Below are positions 1 to 6,810 of a stretch of DNA of 64,000 nt, in pieces (positions within the stretch are counted from its first letter, which is position 1; every line of letters starts with the position of its first letter). The notes beneath the pieces were generated by a model, which ran no database searches, was not told where the DNA came from, and saw nothing but the letters and a program-made list of their open reading frames with translations. Source of the stretch: Sphingomonas sp. RIT328 (GTDB lineage: Bacteria; Pseudomonadota; Alphaproteobacteria; Sphingomonadales; Sphingomonadaceae); the NCBI RefSeq assembly GCF_000632225.1, contig NZ_JFYV01000054.1, forward strand, positions 1 through 64,000, in the 5' to 3' direction. The position numbers and the translations under genes were made by a program.

Positions 1-191
1 GTGATCGGCGGGATCGGCGCAACGATCCGTTCCACCGGCGCCCGGGCGGCCGGCGCGGGCGGCTGTGGCAGCTGTGCGACCGGCGGCGGCGGGTCGGCCG
101 GGGCATAGCCTTCGACGCTGGGGATACAGCCGCCCAGCGCAAGGGCGGCAAGCGCCACGCCGCCGGTCCGTCGCGGCCATCGCCCGGCCAT
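1..191 (-). CDS. Putative lipoprotein, N-terminal part (truncated by window edge)
   Basis: This is the first 63 codons of a gene that runs off the left edge. The start ATG is at 191. The N-terminus MAGRWPRR, a short hydrophobic stretch and LALGGC form a lipoprotein signal with the lipidated cysteine at about residue 22. The visible mature part is rich in proline and alanine, which suggests a flexible linker to a domain outside the window. It lies about 100 bp downstream of serS on the same strand. In sphingomonads an M23-type peptidoglycan hydrolase is often found near serS, so an NlpD-like envelope protein is possible, but no catalytic domain is visible here. Confidence 0.6.
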   Translation of the reverse strand, partial: MAGRWPRRTGGVALAALALGGCIPSVEGYAPADPPPPVAQLPQPPAPAARAPVERIVAPIPPI

Positions 192-293
192 GGCCAGCCG
201 ACCCGCTGACGGGCGCCGCCGGCTCAGACCGCGATCGCCCCGCGCCCCGCGCCCCGTGCGATCGTCAGACGGTGCCTCGCCCCCCGGCATCGC

Positions 294-1574
294 TCAGCGC
301 CGGGCGACGAGCCGGTCGAGCCCGCCGAGATACGGCTGCAACACCGTCGGCACCGCGACCGCGCCGTCGTCCTGCTGGTAATTCTCCAGCACCGCGACCA
401 GCGTCCGCCCGACCGCGAGCCCCGATCCGTTGAGCGTATGCGCGAACCGCGGCGCCTTTTCGCCCTCGACGCGATAGCGTGCGTTCATGCGTCGCGCCTG
501 GAAGTCGCCGCAGGTCGAGCAGCTCGAAATCTCGCGATACGTATCCTGCCCGGGCAGCCACACTTCGAGATCGTAGGTCCTTCGCGCGGTGAAGCCCATG
601 TCGCCCGCGCACAGCAGCATCCGCCGATAGGGCAGGCCGAGCGCGTCGAGGATATGTTCGGCGCAGGCGGTCATCCGCTCATGCTCCGCCTCTGATGCGT
701 CGTCGGGGACGATCGACACCATCTCGACCTTGTCGAACTGATGCTGGCGGATATAGCCGCGCGTGTCGCGCCCCGCCGCGCCCGCTTCCGAACGGAAGCA
801 CGGGGTCAGCGCCGCGAAGCGCAGCGGCAGCTCGCGCGCCGGCAGGATGCTCTCGCGGACGATGTTGGTCAGCGACACCTCGGCGGTGGGGATCAGCCAG
901 CGGCCGTCGGTGGTGCGGAACAGATCCTCGGCGAACTTGGGCAGCTGGCCGGTGCCGAACACCGCCTCGTCCTTGACGAGCAGCGGCGGCGCCACTTCCT
1001 CATAGCCATGGTCGCGGGTCAGCGTATCGAGCATGAACTGGCCGAGCGCGCGTTGCAGCCGCGCCGCCTGACCGCGCACCAGGGTGAAGCGCGCGCCGGC
1101 GATCGCCACGCCGGTCTCGAAATCGAGGCCGAGCGCCGGGCCGATCGCGTCATGCTCGCGCGGCGGGAAGGCGAAGGCCGGCGGCTCGCCGCGCCGGTGG
1201 ACGAGGACGTTGCCGCTCTCATCCCCGCCCTCGGGCACGTCGGCGGCGGGCAAATTGGGCAGGGCGGCGAGCGCGGTGGCAAGCGCGGCCTCCGCCTCCG
1301 CCTCCGCCGCTTCCTGCTGCGGCAGCGCGTCCTTGAGCGCGGCGACCTCCGCCATCAGCGCCTGTGCGCGCGCCTCGTCCTTCTGCGCCTTGGCCTGGCC
1401 GATCTGTTTCGACAGGTCGTTGCGGCGGGTCTGCGCCGCCTGCGCTGCGGCGATCGCCGCCCGCCGCGCATCGTCGAGCGACAGCAGCGCGGCGGCCTGC
1501 GGAACGACGCCGCGGCGGGCGAGGGCGGCATCGAAGGCGGCGGGATCGTCGCGGATCAGGCGGATGTCGTGCAT
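294..1574 (-). CDS. serS: Seryl-tRNA synthetase
   Basis: Class II aminoacyl-tRNA synthetase that charges tRNA-Ser (and tRNA-Sec where present) with serine in the cytoplasm. The 426 aa length is normal for the family. Residues about 30-105 are charged and Ala/Gln/Glu-rich and form the N-terminal coiled-coil arm that grips the tRNA variable loop. The catalytic core follows: motif 2 around 259-283 ([15 protein letters not shown], then RQHQFDKVE) and motif 3 around 379-396 ([19 protein letters not shown]). TAEVSLTNI at 230-238 is the conserved serine and ATP pocket strand. The start [11 protein letters not shown] matches the usual SerS N-terminus. It is divergent from the host-attachment gene at 1677. 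Confidence 0.97.
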   Translation of the reverse strand: MHDIRLIRDDPAAFDAALARRGVVPQAAALLSLDDARRAAIAAAQAAQTRRNDLSKQIGQAKAQKDEARAQALMAEVAALKDALPQQEAAEAEAEAALATALAALPNLPAADVPEGGDESGNVLVHRRGEPPAFAFPPREHDAIGPALGLDFETGVAIAGARFTLVRGQAARLQRALGQFMLDTLTRDHGYEEVAPPLLVKDEAVFGTGQLPKFAEDLFRTTDGRWLIPTAEVSLTNIVRESILPARELPLRFAALTPCFRSEAGAAGRDTRGYIRQHQFDKVEMVSIVPDDASEAEHERMTACAEHILDALGLPYRRMLLCAGDMGFTARRTYDLEVWLPGQDTYREISSCSTCGDFQARRMNARYRVEGEKAPRFAHTLNGSGLAVGRTLVAVLENYQQDDGAVAVPTVLQPYLGGLDRLVARR

Positions 1575-1676
1575 GGTGCGGCGGCTATGCCGAGACGCCC
1601 GCGCCCGCGCAAGTCGGCAACCCCGGCGCCCCCGGCGGCGTTGTCATGCCGATCGCCACGATACAGGAGATAGGTC

Positions 1677-2108
1677 ATGCAGGTTCCCCACAATGCGTTC
1701 GTGCTCGTCGCCGACGGCCGCAAGGCGTTGTTCTTCCGCAACGAGGGCGATGCCGATTATCCCAACCTCCGCGTCGAGCACGCCGAGGAAAAGGTCAATC
1801 CGGCCGACCGCGACCAGAAGACGGACGCCGCCGGCAGCGCCAGCTCGACGCAGATGGGCACGATGGAAGAGGTCGATTTCCATCAGCAGGAGGAAGACCG
1901 CTTCGCCGCCGACACCGCCGACATGCTCAAGCGCCGTGCGCTCGCCAATGATTTCGAGGCGCTGATCATCGTCGCGCCGCCGAAGACGCTCGGCGAATTG
2001 CGCAAACATTATCACAAGGAGGTAAGCAGCCGCCTTGCCGGGGAGCTCGCTAAGGATCTGACGGGTCATCCGGTGCCGGAGATCGAAAAGGCGCTCGGCG
2101 CCGCCTGA
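1677..2108 (+). CDS. Host attachment family protein (PF10116-like)
   Basis: A 143 aa cytosolic protein of the family named after an Agrobacterium gene reported to be required for attachment to host cells. The molecular activity is not settled, and the fold is related to bacterial eRF1-like (baeRF) proteins. Visible family marks are the N-terminal strand FVLVADGRKALFFRNEG, an acidic middle with paired Gln/Glu, and the C-terminal block LIIVAPPKTLGELRKHYH followed by an amphipathic helix and DLTGHPVPEIEKAL. There is no signal peptide or membrane segment. AGGAGATAGGTC precedes the ATG. It is a single gene, divergent from serS and followed by a strong terminator. Most free-living sphingomonads carry one, so the name should not be read as evidence of host association. 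Confidence 0.85.
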   Translation: MQVPHNAFVLVADGRKALFFRNEGDADYPNLRVEHAEEKVNPADRDQKTDAAGSASSTQMGTMEEVDFHQQEEDRFAADTADMLKRRALANDFEALIIVAPPKTLGELRKHYHKEVSSRLAGELAKDLTGHPVPEIEKALGAA

Positions 2109-2124
2109 TCGTCGGATCGAATTA

Positions 2125-2164
2125 GAAAAAGGGGGGGCGGATCACCGTCCGGCACCCCTTTTTC
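2125..2164. terminator. Bidirectional rho-independent terminator
   Basis: A GAAAAAGGGG arm at 2125-2134 pairs with CCCCTTTTTC at 2155-2164. A T-run follows the G+C stem on the plus strand, and a run of T also follows it on the minus strand. It sits between two convergent genes and should serve both. Confidence 0.8.
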
Positions 2165-2180
2165 GTGCTCGGGCGAATGC

Positions 2181-3170
2181 TCAGGCCGCTCGCGGTTTGG
2201 CGAAGCGCTTGCGGGCGACCAGCGCCAGTGCGGCGGCACCGAACAGCAGCACCATCGGCGGGGCGGGCACCGGCGCGGGCGGCCCGCCCGACGACCCCGG
2301 CGGCCCCGGCGGCGGGCCGCCGTGATGGCCGCTCGACGTCCAGCCGCCGTTCGACGACCAACCGCCGCTGCTGCTCCATCCCTTCGAGCTCGACCCATAG
2401 TTGACCTGGCCCTGGCCCTGGCCCTGGTTTTGGCCCTGACCTTGGTTCTGGTTCTGGCCCTGGTTTTGACCCTGGTTCTGGCTCTGGTTGTTATTGTTGT
2501 TGTTGGTGTTCGTGTTGTTGCTCGAATTGTTGTTATTGTTCGTATTGTTGCTCGAGTTGTTGTTGGTGTTGTTGCTGGAATTGCTGTTGTCGATGTCGAC
2601 GGTGGCGCCGCCGGTCGACGAGGAGCTCGAAACATTGCCCGACGAGGAGGACGAGACGTTCCCCGAGGACGAGGACGAGGACGACGAGGAGACGTTGCCC
2701 GAGGACGAGGAGCTGCCCGACGACGAGCTGCTCGTCGATCCGCCGCTCGACGTCGAGGAGATGACGACGCTGCCGCTCGATCCCGACGATCCGCCGCCGA
2801 AGAAGCCGCCGCCAAAGCCACCGCCGAACCCGCCGCTAAAACCGCCGCTGCCGCCGACCACGACCGGCACACCGCCGCCGCCCCCGCCGACGAAGCCCTG
2901 CGCGGCGGGCAGCGGCACCGGGACCGGCGCGGCCTGACTGGCGAGCGTCACCACCGTCGGCGCGCAGCTCGTCGTCGTCGTGGTGACGACGCGGCGGCGC
3001 ACGCCGCGACGCTGCACCGATGCGACCTGCCGCTTGGCGACGACGCGCTTGACCTGCTTGACGTAGACGGGGCGGTTCGGCCGCTCGGCGACGTGCACGG
3101 CCCCGCCGCCGATCAACGCACCGCCGCATGCACAGGCGCATAATTTTGCCAGGGCCATCCTTACGGACAT
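2181..3170 (-). CDS. Low-complexity Ser/Asn/Gln-rich protein with PEP-CTERM-like C-terminal anchor
   Basis: A 329 aa protein. I chose the ATG at 3170 because AAAGAGA lies just upstream and the N-terminus MSVRMALAKLCACACGG begins a hydrophobic export-like segment. The same frame is open to 3356, but that extension has no membrane or domain signal. In order: basic, Val/Arg-rich stretch (31-62); Gly/Phe-rich stretch with GGF repeats (about 93-127); Ser-rich block with repeated GNVSSSSS units (128-186); Asn-rich block (195-228); QNQG and GQGQ repeats (229-255); SSGGW-type repeats (262-281); Pro/Gly linker; and a C-terminal PAPPMVLLFG hydrophobic helix (about 303-320) followed by RKR. The tail resembles PEP-CTERM sorting signals (Pro motif, single helix, basic end). 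I infer a secreted or surface-anchored structural protein. No catalytic domain is visible. Confidence 0.7.
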   Translation of the reverse strand: MSVRMALAKLCACACGGALIGGGAVHVAERPNRPVYVKQVKRVVAKRQVASVQRRGVRRRVVTTTTTSCAPTVVTLASQAAPVPVPLPAAQGFVGGGGGGVPVVVGGSGGFSGGFGGGFGGGFFGGGSSGSSGSVVISSTSSGGSTSSSSSGSSSSSGNVSSSSSSSSSGNVSSSSSGNVSSSSSTGGATVDIDNSNSSNNTNNNSSNNTNNNNNSSNNTNTNNNNNNQSQNQGQNQGQNQNQGQGQNQGQGQGQVNYGSSSKGWSSSGGWSSNGGWTSSGHHGGPPPGPPGSSGGPPAPVPAPPMVLLFGAAALALVARKRFAKPRAA

Positions 3171-3554
3171 AACGTCTCTTTCTCGTTGCCGGCGCGACGG
3201 GCCGGACATTCGCTCGCAACAGGGCGGTGCTGCCATAGGATCAAGCGCCGAACAAAGGATTAAGTGCAAGCGCGTTCGGCACCGGCGGCGTCCCATATCG
3301 CGATTCCGCGGCGGTCGCGCCGCGCCGATCGGCGTTAACGTGCCAGAGTGGAACACATGCCTGCGGTGCCGTTAACCGATCCGGTCGCGGTTCATCCTCG
3401 CGTCATCCTAAGTCCGTTATGGTGCAATAAAATAACGCTTGGACGTACGATTCGGCAACTCTGATCGCTTGTGGTTCGGGTTGGGCGCGATTATAGGCGC
3501 TTCAACCATTTGGGGGCGGCCCCGCGGTCTAGACCGGGCCGGAGGGAGAGTGGT
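3171..3554. other. Non-coding divergent region between the Gln/Asn-rich gene and dksA
   Basis: 384 bp without a supportable gene. It contains the Shine-Dalgarno of the minus-strand gene (near 3171-3185), two GTTAAC hexamers (near 3334 and 3371), an AT-rich patch around 3420-3440 and the putative dksA promoter. I could not identify a specific regulator site. Confidence 0.6.
3469..3496 (+). promoter_or_regulatory. Putative dksA promoter
   Basis: TTGTGG (3469-3474), a 16 bp spacer and TTATAG (3491-3496) fit a sigma-70-type promoter. Transcription would start near 3503, leaving a leader of about 50 nt before the dksA ATG. It is based on consensus matching only. Confidence 0.4.
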
Positions 3555-4016
3555 ATGGCAACGCTAGTGAGTCAGGTTGACGATGTAATGACGCCTCCGC
3601 CGGCCAATGATGCCGACGATGGCTATCGGCCGAGCGCCGACGAACCGTTCATGAGCCTGCGGCAACAGGCCTATTTCCGTAAGAAACTGCTCCGCTGGAA
3701 AGATGCGATCCTGCTCGACGCGGCCGGCACGCTCAACCAGCTCCAGCTTGATTCCTTGCGCGAGTCCGACCTCACCGACCGTGCCTCGAGCGAGACCGAC
3801 TGGTCGATCGAGCTGCGCACCCGTGACCGTCAGCGCAAGCTCGTCTCGAAGATCGAGGCGGCGATCCGCCGCATCGACGAGGGCGAATATGGCTATTGCG
3901 AAGTGACCGGCGAGCCGATCAGCCTCGGCCGTCTCGAAGCACGACCGATCGCGACGATGACGCTGGAGGCGCAGGAGCGGCACGAACGCAACGAGAAGAT
4001 CTCGCGCGAGGATTGA
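3555..4016 (+). CDS. dksA: RNA polymerase-binding transcription factor DksA
   Basis: 153 aa. DksA enters the RNA polymerase secondary channel and works with ppGpp to repress rRNA promoters and activate others. The ATG at 3555 follows GGAGGGAG. The coiled-coil tip motif DxxDxA is intact (D72, D75, A77), so the activity-determining residues are present. The C-terminal globular part keeps only the first zinc-ligand cysteine (C115 in YGYCEVTGEP). The other three positions of the Escherichia coli CxxC...CxxC finger are not cysteine, as in other alphaproteobacterial DksA (LEARPIATMTLEAQERHE matches that subgroup). The fold is therefore likely zinc-independent. The acidic N-terminus (residues 9-30) is not conserved. 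Confidence 0.95.
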   Translation: MATLVSQVDDVMTPPPANDADDGYRPSADEPFMSLRQQAYFRKKLLRWKDAILLDAAGTLNQLQLDSLRESDLTDRASSETDWSIELRTRDRQRKLVSKIEAAIRRIDEGEYGYCEVTGEPISLGRLEARPIATMTLEAQERHERNEKISRED

Positions 4017-4095
4017 CCCGGCCTGCGGTTCGGGCTTTGGTCTCCGCCGGACAGGCGCGCGCGCCTGACTGGTAGCGGCTATACAGGCTTGGTTT

Positions 4096-4434
4096 ATGGA
4101 CAGCTTTTCCCACGACCCGGCAGATCATGCGATGGGCGCCGGCGGATCGCAGCGCAGCGTGGCGCGGGACAGCCTGTTCCTGATGGCGCGGCTGCGCTTC
4201 GCCGAAGAGACGGGGGTCCGCGACGTCAGGGTCCGCAACCTGTCCGAAGGCGGGCTGATGGTCGATTGCGCGCGGGTCAAGGAGCCTGGCACCCCCGTGA
4301 CGCTCGATCTGCGCGGCATCGGCGAAGTCACCGGCAAGGTCGCCTGGTGCACCGAGGGGCGGATCGGCATCGCGCTCGACTCGCCGATCGATCCGATGAA
4401 GGCGCGCAAGCCGGTCGGCGGCACCAAGGCCTGA
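4096..4434 (+). CDS. PilZ domain protein (probable c-di-GMP receptor)
   Basis: 112 aa single-domain PilZ protein. Both c-di-GMP contact motifs are visible: RxxxR at R20-R24 (RSVAR) and the D/NxSxxG motif at 48-53 (NLSEGG). The remainder (TLDLRGIGEVTGKVAWC, then IGIALDSP) follows the PilZ beta-barrel pattern. It should bind c-di-GMP in the cytoplasm and pass the signal to an unknown partner, typically in motility or exopolysaccharide control. It stands alone downstream of dksA and converges on the small YdcH gene. No effector domain is fused to it. Confidence 0.88.
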   Translation: MDSFSHDPADHAMGAGGSQRSVARDSLFLMARLRFAEETGVRDVRVRNLSEGGLMVDCARVKEPGTPVTLDLRGIGEVTGKVAWCTEGRIGIALDSPIDPMKARKPVGGTKA

Positions 4435-4467
4435 CCGCGACTGCGCTGTGCCGCGCGGCCGGATATG

Positions 4468-4494
4468 AAAAGCCCCTCCGCGACGGGAGGGGCT
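4468..4494 (-). terminator. Rho-independent terminator of the YdcH-like gene
   Basis: Perfect arms AGCCCCTCC (4471-4479) and GGAGGGGCT (4486-4494) with a short loop. Read on the minus strand, the stem is followed by TTTT, so it mainly serves the small gene at 4503-4658. It may also stop readthrough from the PilZ gene. Confidence 0.8.
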
Positions 4495-4502
4495 GGCTAA
4501 GC

Positions 4503-4658
4503 CTAGAGGCCGGAAAGCTCTTCCTTGAGCTTCAGCTTCTTGCGTTTCAGGTCGGAAAGGAGCGCGGCGTCGGGCAACGGGCGATGAATTTCGTCGGCGA
4601 TGCGGCGGTCGAGCGCGGCATGCTTGGTCTCCAGAGCCTGTTGGTGCGTCGTCTGCAT
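4503..4658 (-). CDS. YdcH family protein (DUF465), 51 aa
   Basis: A very small protein starting at the ATG at 4658, which has a strong AGGAGG about 8 nt upstream. The longer open frame to 4730 lacks a ribosome site. The C-terminal half (LLSDLKRKKLKLKEEL) is the conserved DUF465 helix, rich in Lys/Leu/Glu, and forms an alpha-helical hairpin. Function is unknown. A second member of the same family (4828-5025) is transcribed divergently from the adjacent 170 bp, so the two form a pair around one promoter region. Confidence 0.85.
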   Translation of the reverse strand: MQTTHQQALETKHAALDRRIADEIHRPLPDAALLSDLKRKKLKLKEELSGL

Positions 4659-4827
4659 TTCGGTGTCCTCCTGATGCATGCGTTGTGGGGGACTGAGTAA
4701 ACCACCGAAGCGCCCGAAAGTCCTCCCCAAAAATCACCGAACGCGACGTGCCGAGCGATTGCGCGCGACGACTTGGTGCCGCATGGCGGCCCGGGTAAAA
4801 GGCGGCGCACCGATGGGGATGTCAGGC

Positions 4828-5025
4828 ATGGACGAAGCACAGATCAGCGCCCGCCTCGACGCGCTGCGCACCGAACATCGCGACCTCGACGCGGCAATCG
4901 CCGCGCTGGCCGGCGCCGGCAATCCCGACCAGCTCCAGCTCGCGCGGCTGAAGAAGCGCAAGCTGCGGCTGCGCGACGAGATCGCAACCTGCGAAGATCA
5001 GCTCATTCCCGATATCATCGCCTGA
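4828..5025 (+). CDS. YdcH family protein (DUF465), 65 aa
   Basis: Second DUF465 member, starting MDEAQISARLDALRTEHRDL. The core QLQLARLKKRKLRLRDEI matches the Lys/Leu/Arg helix of its divergent neighbour. I took the ATG at 4828 because homologues begin close to this point. ATGs at 4813 and 4819 are in frame, so up to five extra residues are possible. The protein is fully helical with no signal or membrane segment. It lies directly upstream of rcdA on the same strand (90 bp gap) and may be cotranscribed with it. Its function is unknown. Confidence 0.85.
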   Translation: MDEAQISARLDALRTEHRDLDAAIAALAGAGNPDQLQLARLKKRKLRLRDEIATCEDQLIPDIIA

Positions 5026-5115
5026 TCCTGTTTCGGGACGGGTGAATCCAAACGGGACGACCCGGGCCGACACGGCATCTGTGCAAGGGGCAAGGCCTGT
5101 GTCACCCAGCCTTTC

Positions 5116-5574
5116 ATGACCGCCGGCCGCCGCGAATCACGCCTCCACGATCGTCTGATCGACTCGCTCTATACCGAGGCGATGCTGCTCGCCGACGAGG
5201 CGCGCGCCTATTTCGACGCCGCCGGGCGCAGCGAGCGTGAGGCGCTCGATCCGCTGATCCGCGTCGGCTTTTCGTGCGAATCGCTCAAGGTGACGACGCG
5301 GCTGATGCACGTCATCGCCTGGCTGCTCACCCAGCGGGCGGTCGACGCGGGCGAGATGAAGCCGCGCGATGCGCTCGATCCGACCTATAGGCTCGGCAAG
5401 GCGCCGCAATTCGACGTCGACCTCGTCCATGCCTTGCCGGTGCGCGCGCAGCGGCTGGTGGTGGCCAGCGCCAATCTGCACCGCCGCGTCGGCCTGCTCG
5501 ACGATGCGCAGGAAGAGGTGCGGACGATCAGCCCGGTCCACCATCTGCACGACCGGCTCGCGCTGGCGTTCTAG
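5116..5574 (+). CDS. rcdA: RcdA-like protein (DUF1465), adaptor of CtrA proteolysis
   Basis: 152 aa helical protein of the DUF1465 family, which includes Caulobacter RcdA. There RcdA, with CpdR and PopA, helps deliver the cell-cycle regulator CtrA to ClpXP at the swarmer-to-stalked transition. Typical features are LIDSLYTEAMLLADEARAYF at the N-terminus and the central CESLKVTTRLMHVIAWLL helix. Members outside Caulobacter may have broader adaptor roles. It follows a YdcH gene on the same strand and converges on a nitronate monooxygenase gene across an inverted-repeat element. Confidence 0.8.
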   Translation: MTAGRRESRLHDRLIDSLYTEAMLLADEARAYFDAAGRSEREALDPLIRVGFSCESLKVTTRLMHVIAWLLTQRAVDAGEMKPRDALDPTYRLGKAPQFDVDLVHALPVRAQRLVVASANLHRRVGLLDDAQEEVRTISPVHHLHDRLALAF

Positions 5575-5609
5575 ATCGTCCGGCGGCGTCTGCATCGACC
5601 GGACATCGA

Positions 5610-5722
5610 TCACGCGGAGGATGCTGTGACTGGGAGGGGCGTAGCCCGAACGATCGATCGAGGGGTGAGGGGCGTTACCGCGGCAGGTGCGACATCTCCG
5701 CGCCTCCGCGCCTCCGCGTGAA
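5610..5722. repeat. GGAGGCGC-type inverted-repeat element, copy 1
   Basis: The left arm TCACGCGGAGG (5610-5620) is the reverse complement of the end of the right arm (CTCCGCGC repeated, ending CCTCCGCGTGA, up to 5722). The right arm consists of three octamer-like CTCCGCGC units. It lies between the convergent genes rcdA and the nitronate monooxygenase. Related elements are at 41984-42177 and 54131-54259. Confidence 0.75.
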
Positions 5723-5730
5723 TGCGCGGA

Positions 5731-6687
5731 TCAGCGCAGCAGCCGCGCCCGTGCCGCGGCATATTGCGAGGCGAAGCGCTCGACGCGATCGGCGACGCTC
5801 TCGACCGCATCGATCACCCCGATCCCCTGGCCCGATCCCCAGATGTCGCGCCACGCCTTGGCCTTGCTGCCGTCGCCGCCCCCGAAGTTCATCGTCTTGA
5901 GATCGCCGTCCGGCAGCGCGTCGGGATCGAGCCCGGAGGCGACGATCGAGCTGCGCAGGTAATTGCCGTGCACGCCGGTGAACAGGTTGGAATAGACGAT
6001 GTCCGACGCCCGGCTGGCGACGATCGAGTCCTTATAGTCCGGCGTCGCATTGGCTTCGCGCGTCGCGATGAACGGCGATCCGATATAGGCGAAGTCGGCG
6101 CCCATCGCCTGCGCGGCGAGGATCGCGCCGCCGGTGGCGATCGACCCCGACAGCGCCAGCGGCCCGTCGAACCATTGCCGGATCTCCTGCACGATGGCGA
6201 ATGGCGACAGCGTGCCGGCATGGCCGCCGGCACCGGCGGCGACCGCGATCAGACCGTCGGCGCCCTTGTCGATCGCCTTGCGCGCGAACCGGTCGTCGAT
6301 CACGTCGTGCAGCGTGATCCCGCCCCAGCCGTGCACCGCGGTGTTGAGATCCTCGCGCGCGCCGAGCGAGGTGATGACGATCGGCACCTTCCACTTGGCG
6401 CAGGTGGAAAGGTCCTGTTCGAGACGGTCGTTCGACTTGTGGACGATCTGATTGACCGCGAACGGCGCGGCAGGGGATTCTGGGTGGTCGCGATCGTGCG
6501 CGGCAAGCTCTTCGGTGATGCGGTGCAGCCACTCGTCGAGCAGCGCCTGCGGCCGCGCATTGAGCGCCGGAAACGAGCCGACGATCCCCGCCTTGCATTG
6601 CGCGATTACCAGCTCCGGCCCGGAAATGATGAACAGCGGCGAGCCGATGACGGGCAGGCGCAGGCGATCGAACAGCGGCGGGTTCAT
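5731..6687 (-). CDS. Nitronate monooxygenase family flavoprotein
   Basis: 318 aa FMN-dependent TIM-barrel enzyme of the 2-nitropropane dioxygenase/NMO family, which oxidises alkyl nitronates with oxygen. The start MNPPLFDRLRLPVIGSP at 6687 has GGAGGAG six bases upstream and is preferred over the in-frame ATG at 6702. Family marks are the N-terminal PVIGSPLFIISGPEL phosphate/flavin strand, AVNQIVHKSNDR, the VAAGAGGHAG loop carrying the putative catalytic His, and the FMN phosphate segment LSGSIATGGAILAAQAMGADFAYIG split over strands 7 and 8. Its true substrate cannot be told from sequence. It is a single gene, divergent from the M1 peptidase. Confidence 0.88.
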   Translation of the reverse strand: MNPPLFDRLRLPVIGSPLFIISGPELVIAQCKAGIVGSFPALNARPQALLDEWLHRITEELAAHDRDHPESPAAPFAVNQIVHKSNDRLEQDLSTCAKWKVPIVITSLGAREDLNTAVHGWGGITLHDVIDDRFARKAIDKGADGLIAVAAGAGGHAGTLSPFAIVQEIRQWFDGPLALSGSIATGGAILAAQAMGADFAYIGSPFIATREANATPDYKDSIVASRASDIVYSNLFTGVHGNYLRSSIVASGLDPDALPDGDLKTMNFGGGDGSKAKAWRDIWGSGQGIGVIDAVESVADRVERFASQYAAARARLLR

Positions 6688-6810
6688 GCGGGGCTCCTCC
6701 ATGAGATCGGTTGTTTAGCGCAACTGATTGACCTGTCCAGCGACGCGGCTTGCCCGCGCCCCGCAAAGGCGTATGGCCGGCGAATCCCGTGTTTCCGGAG
6801 TGTAACATTG

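Noticed and set aside
1677-2108. Evidence for host interaction from the 'host attachment' protein.
   Set aside because: The family name comes from one phenotype; members are widespread in free-living bacteria and nothing around it supports virulence.
2488-2937. A plus-strand frame encoding Leu-rich then Asp/Glu-rich sequence opposite the Gln/Asn-rich gene.
   Set aside because: It is the mirror of the triplet-repeat DNA. It has no ribosome site, and the minus-strand frame has an export signal and anchor.
5722-6810. The 1224-residue open frame ending at 9396 includes about 360 codons upstream of the M1 peptidase signal peptide.
   Set aside because: That part is antisense to the nitronate monooxygenase gene, and a signal peptide starting at 6811 fixes the real start.
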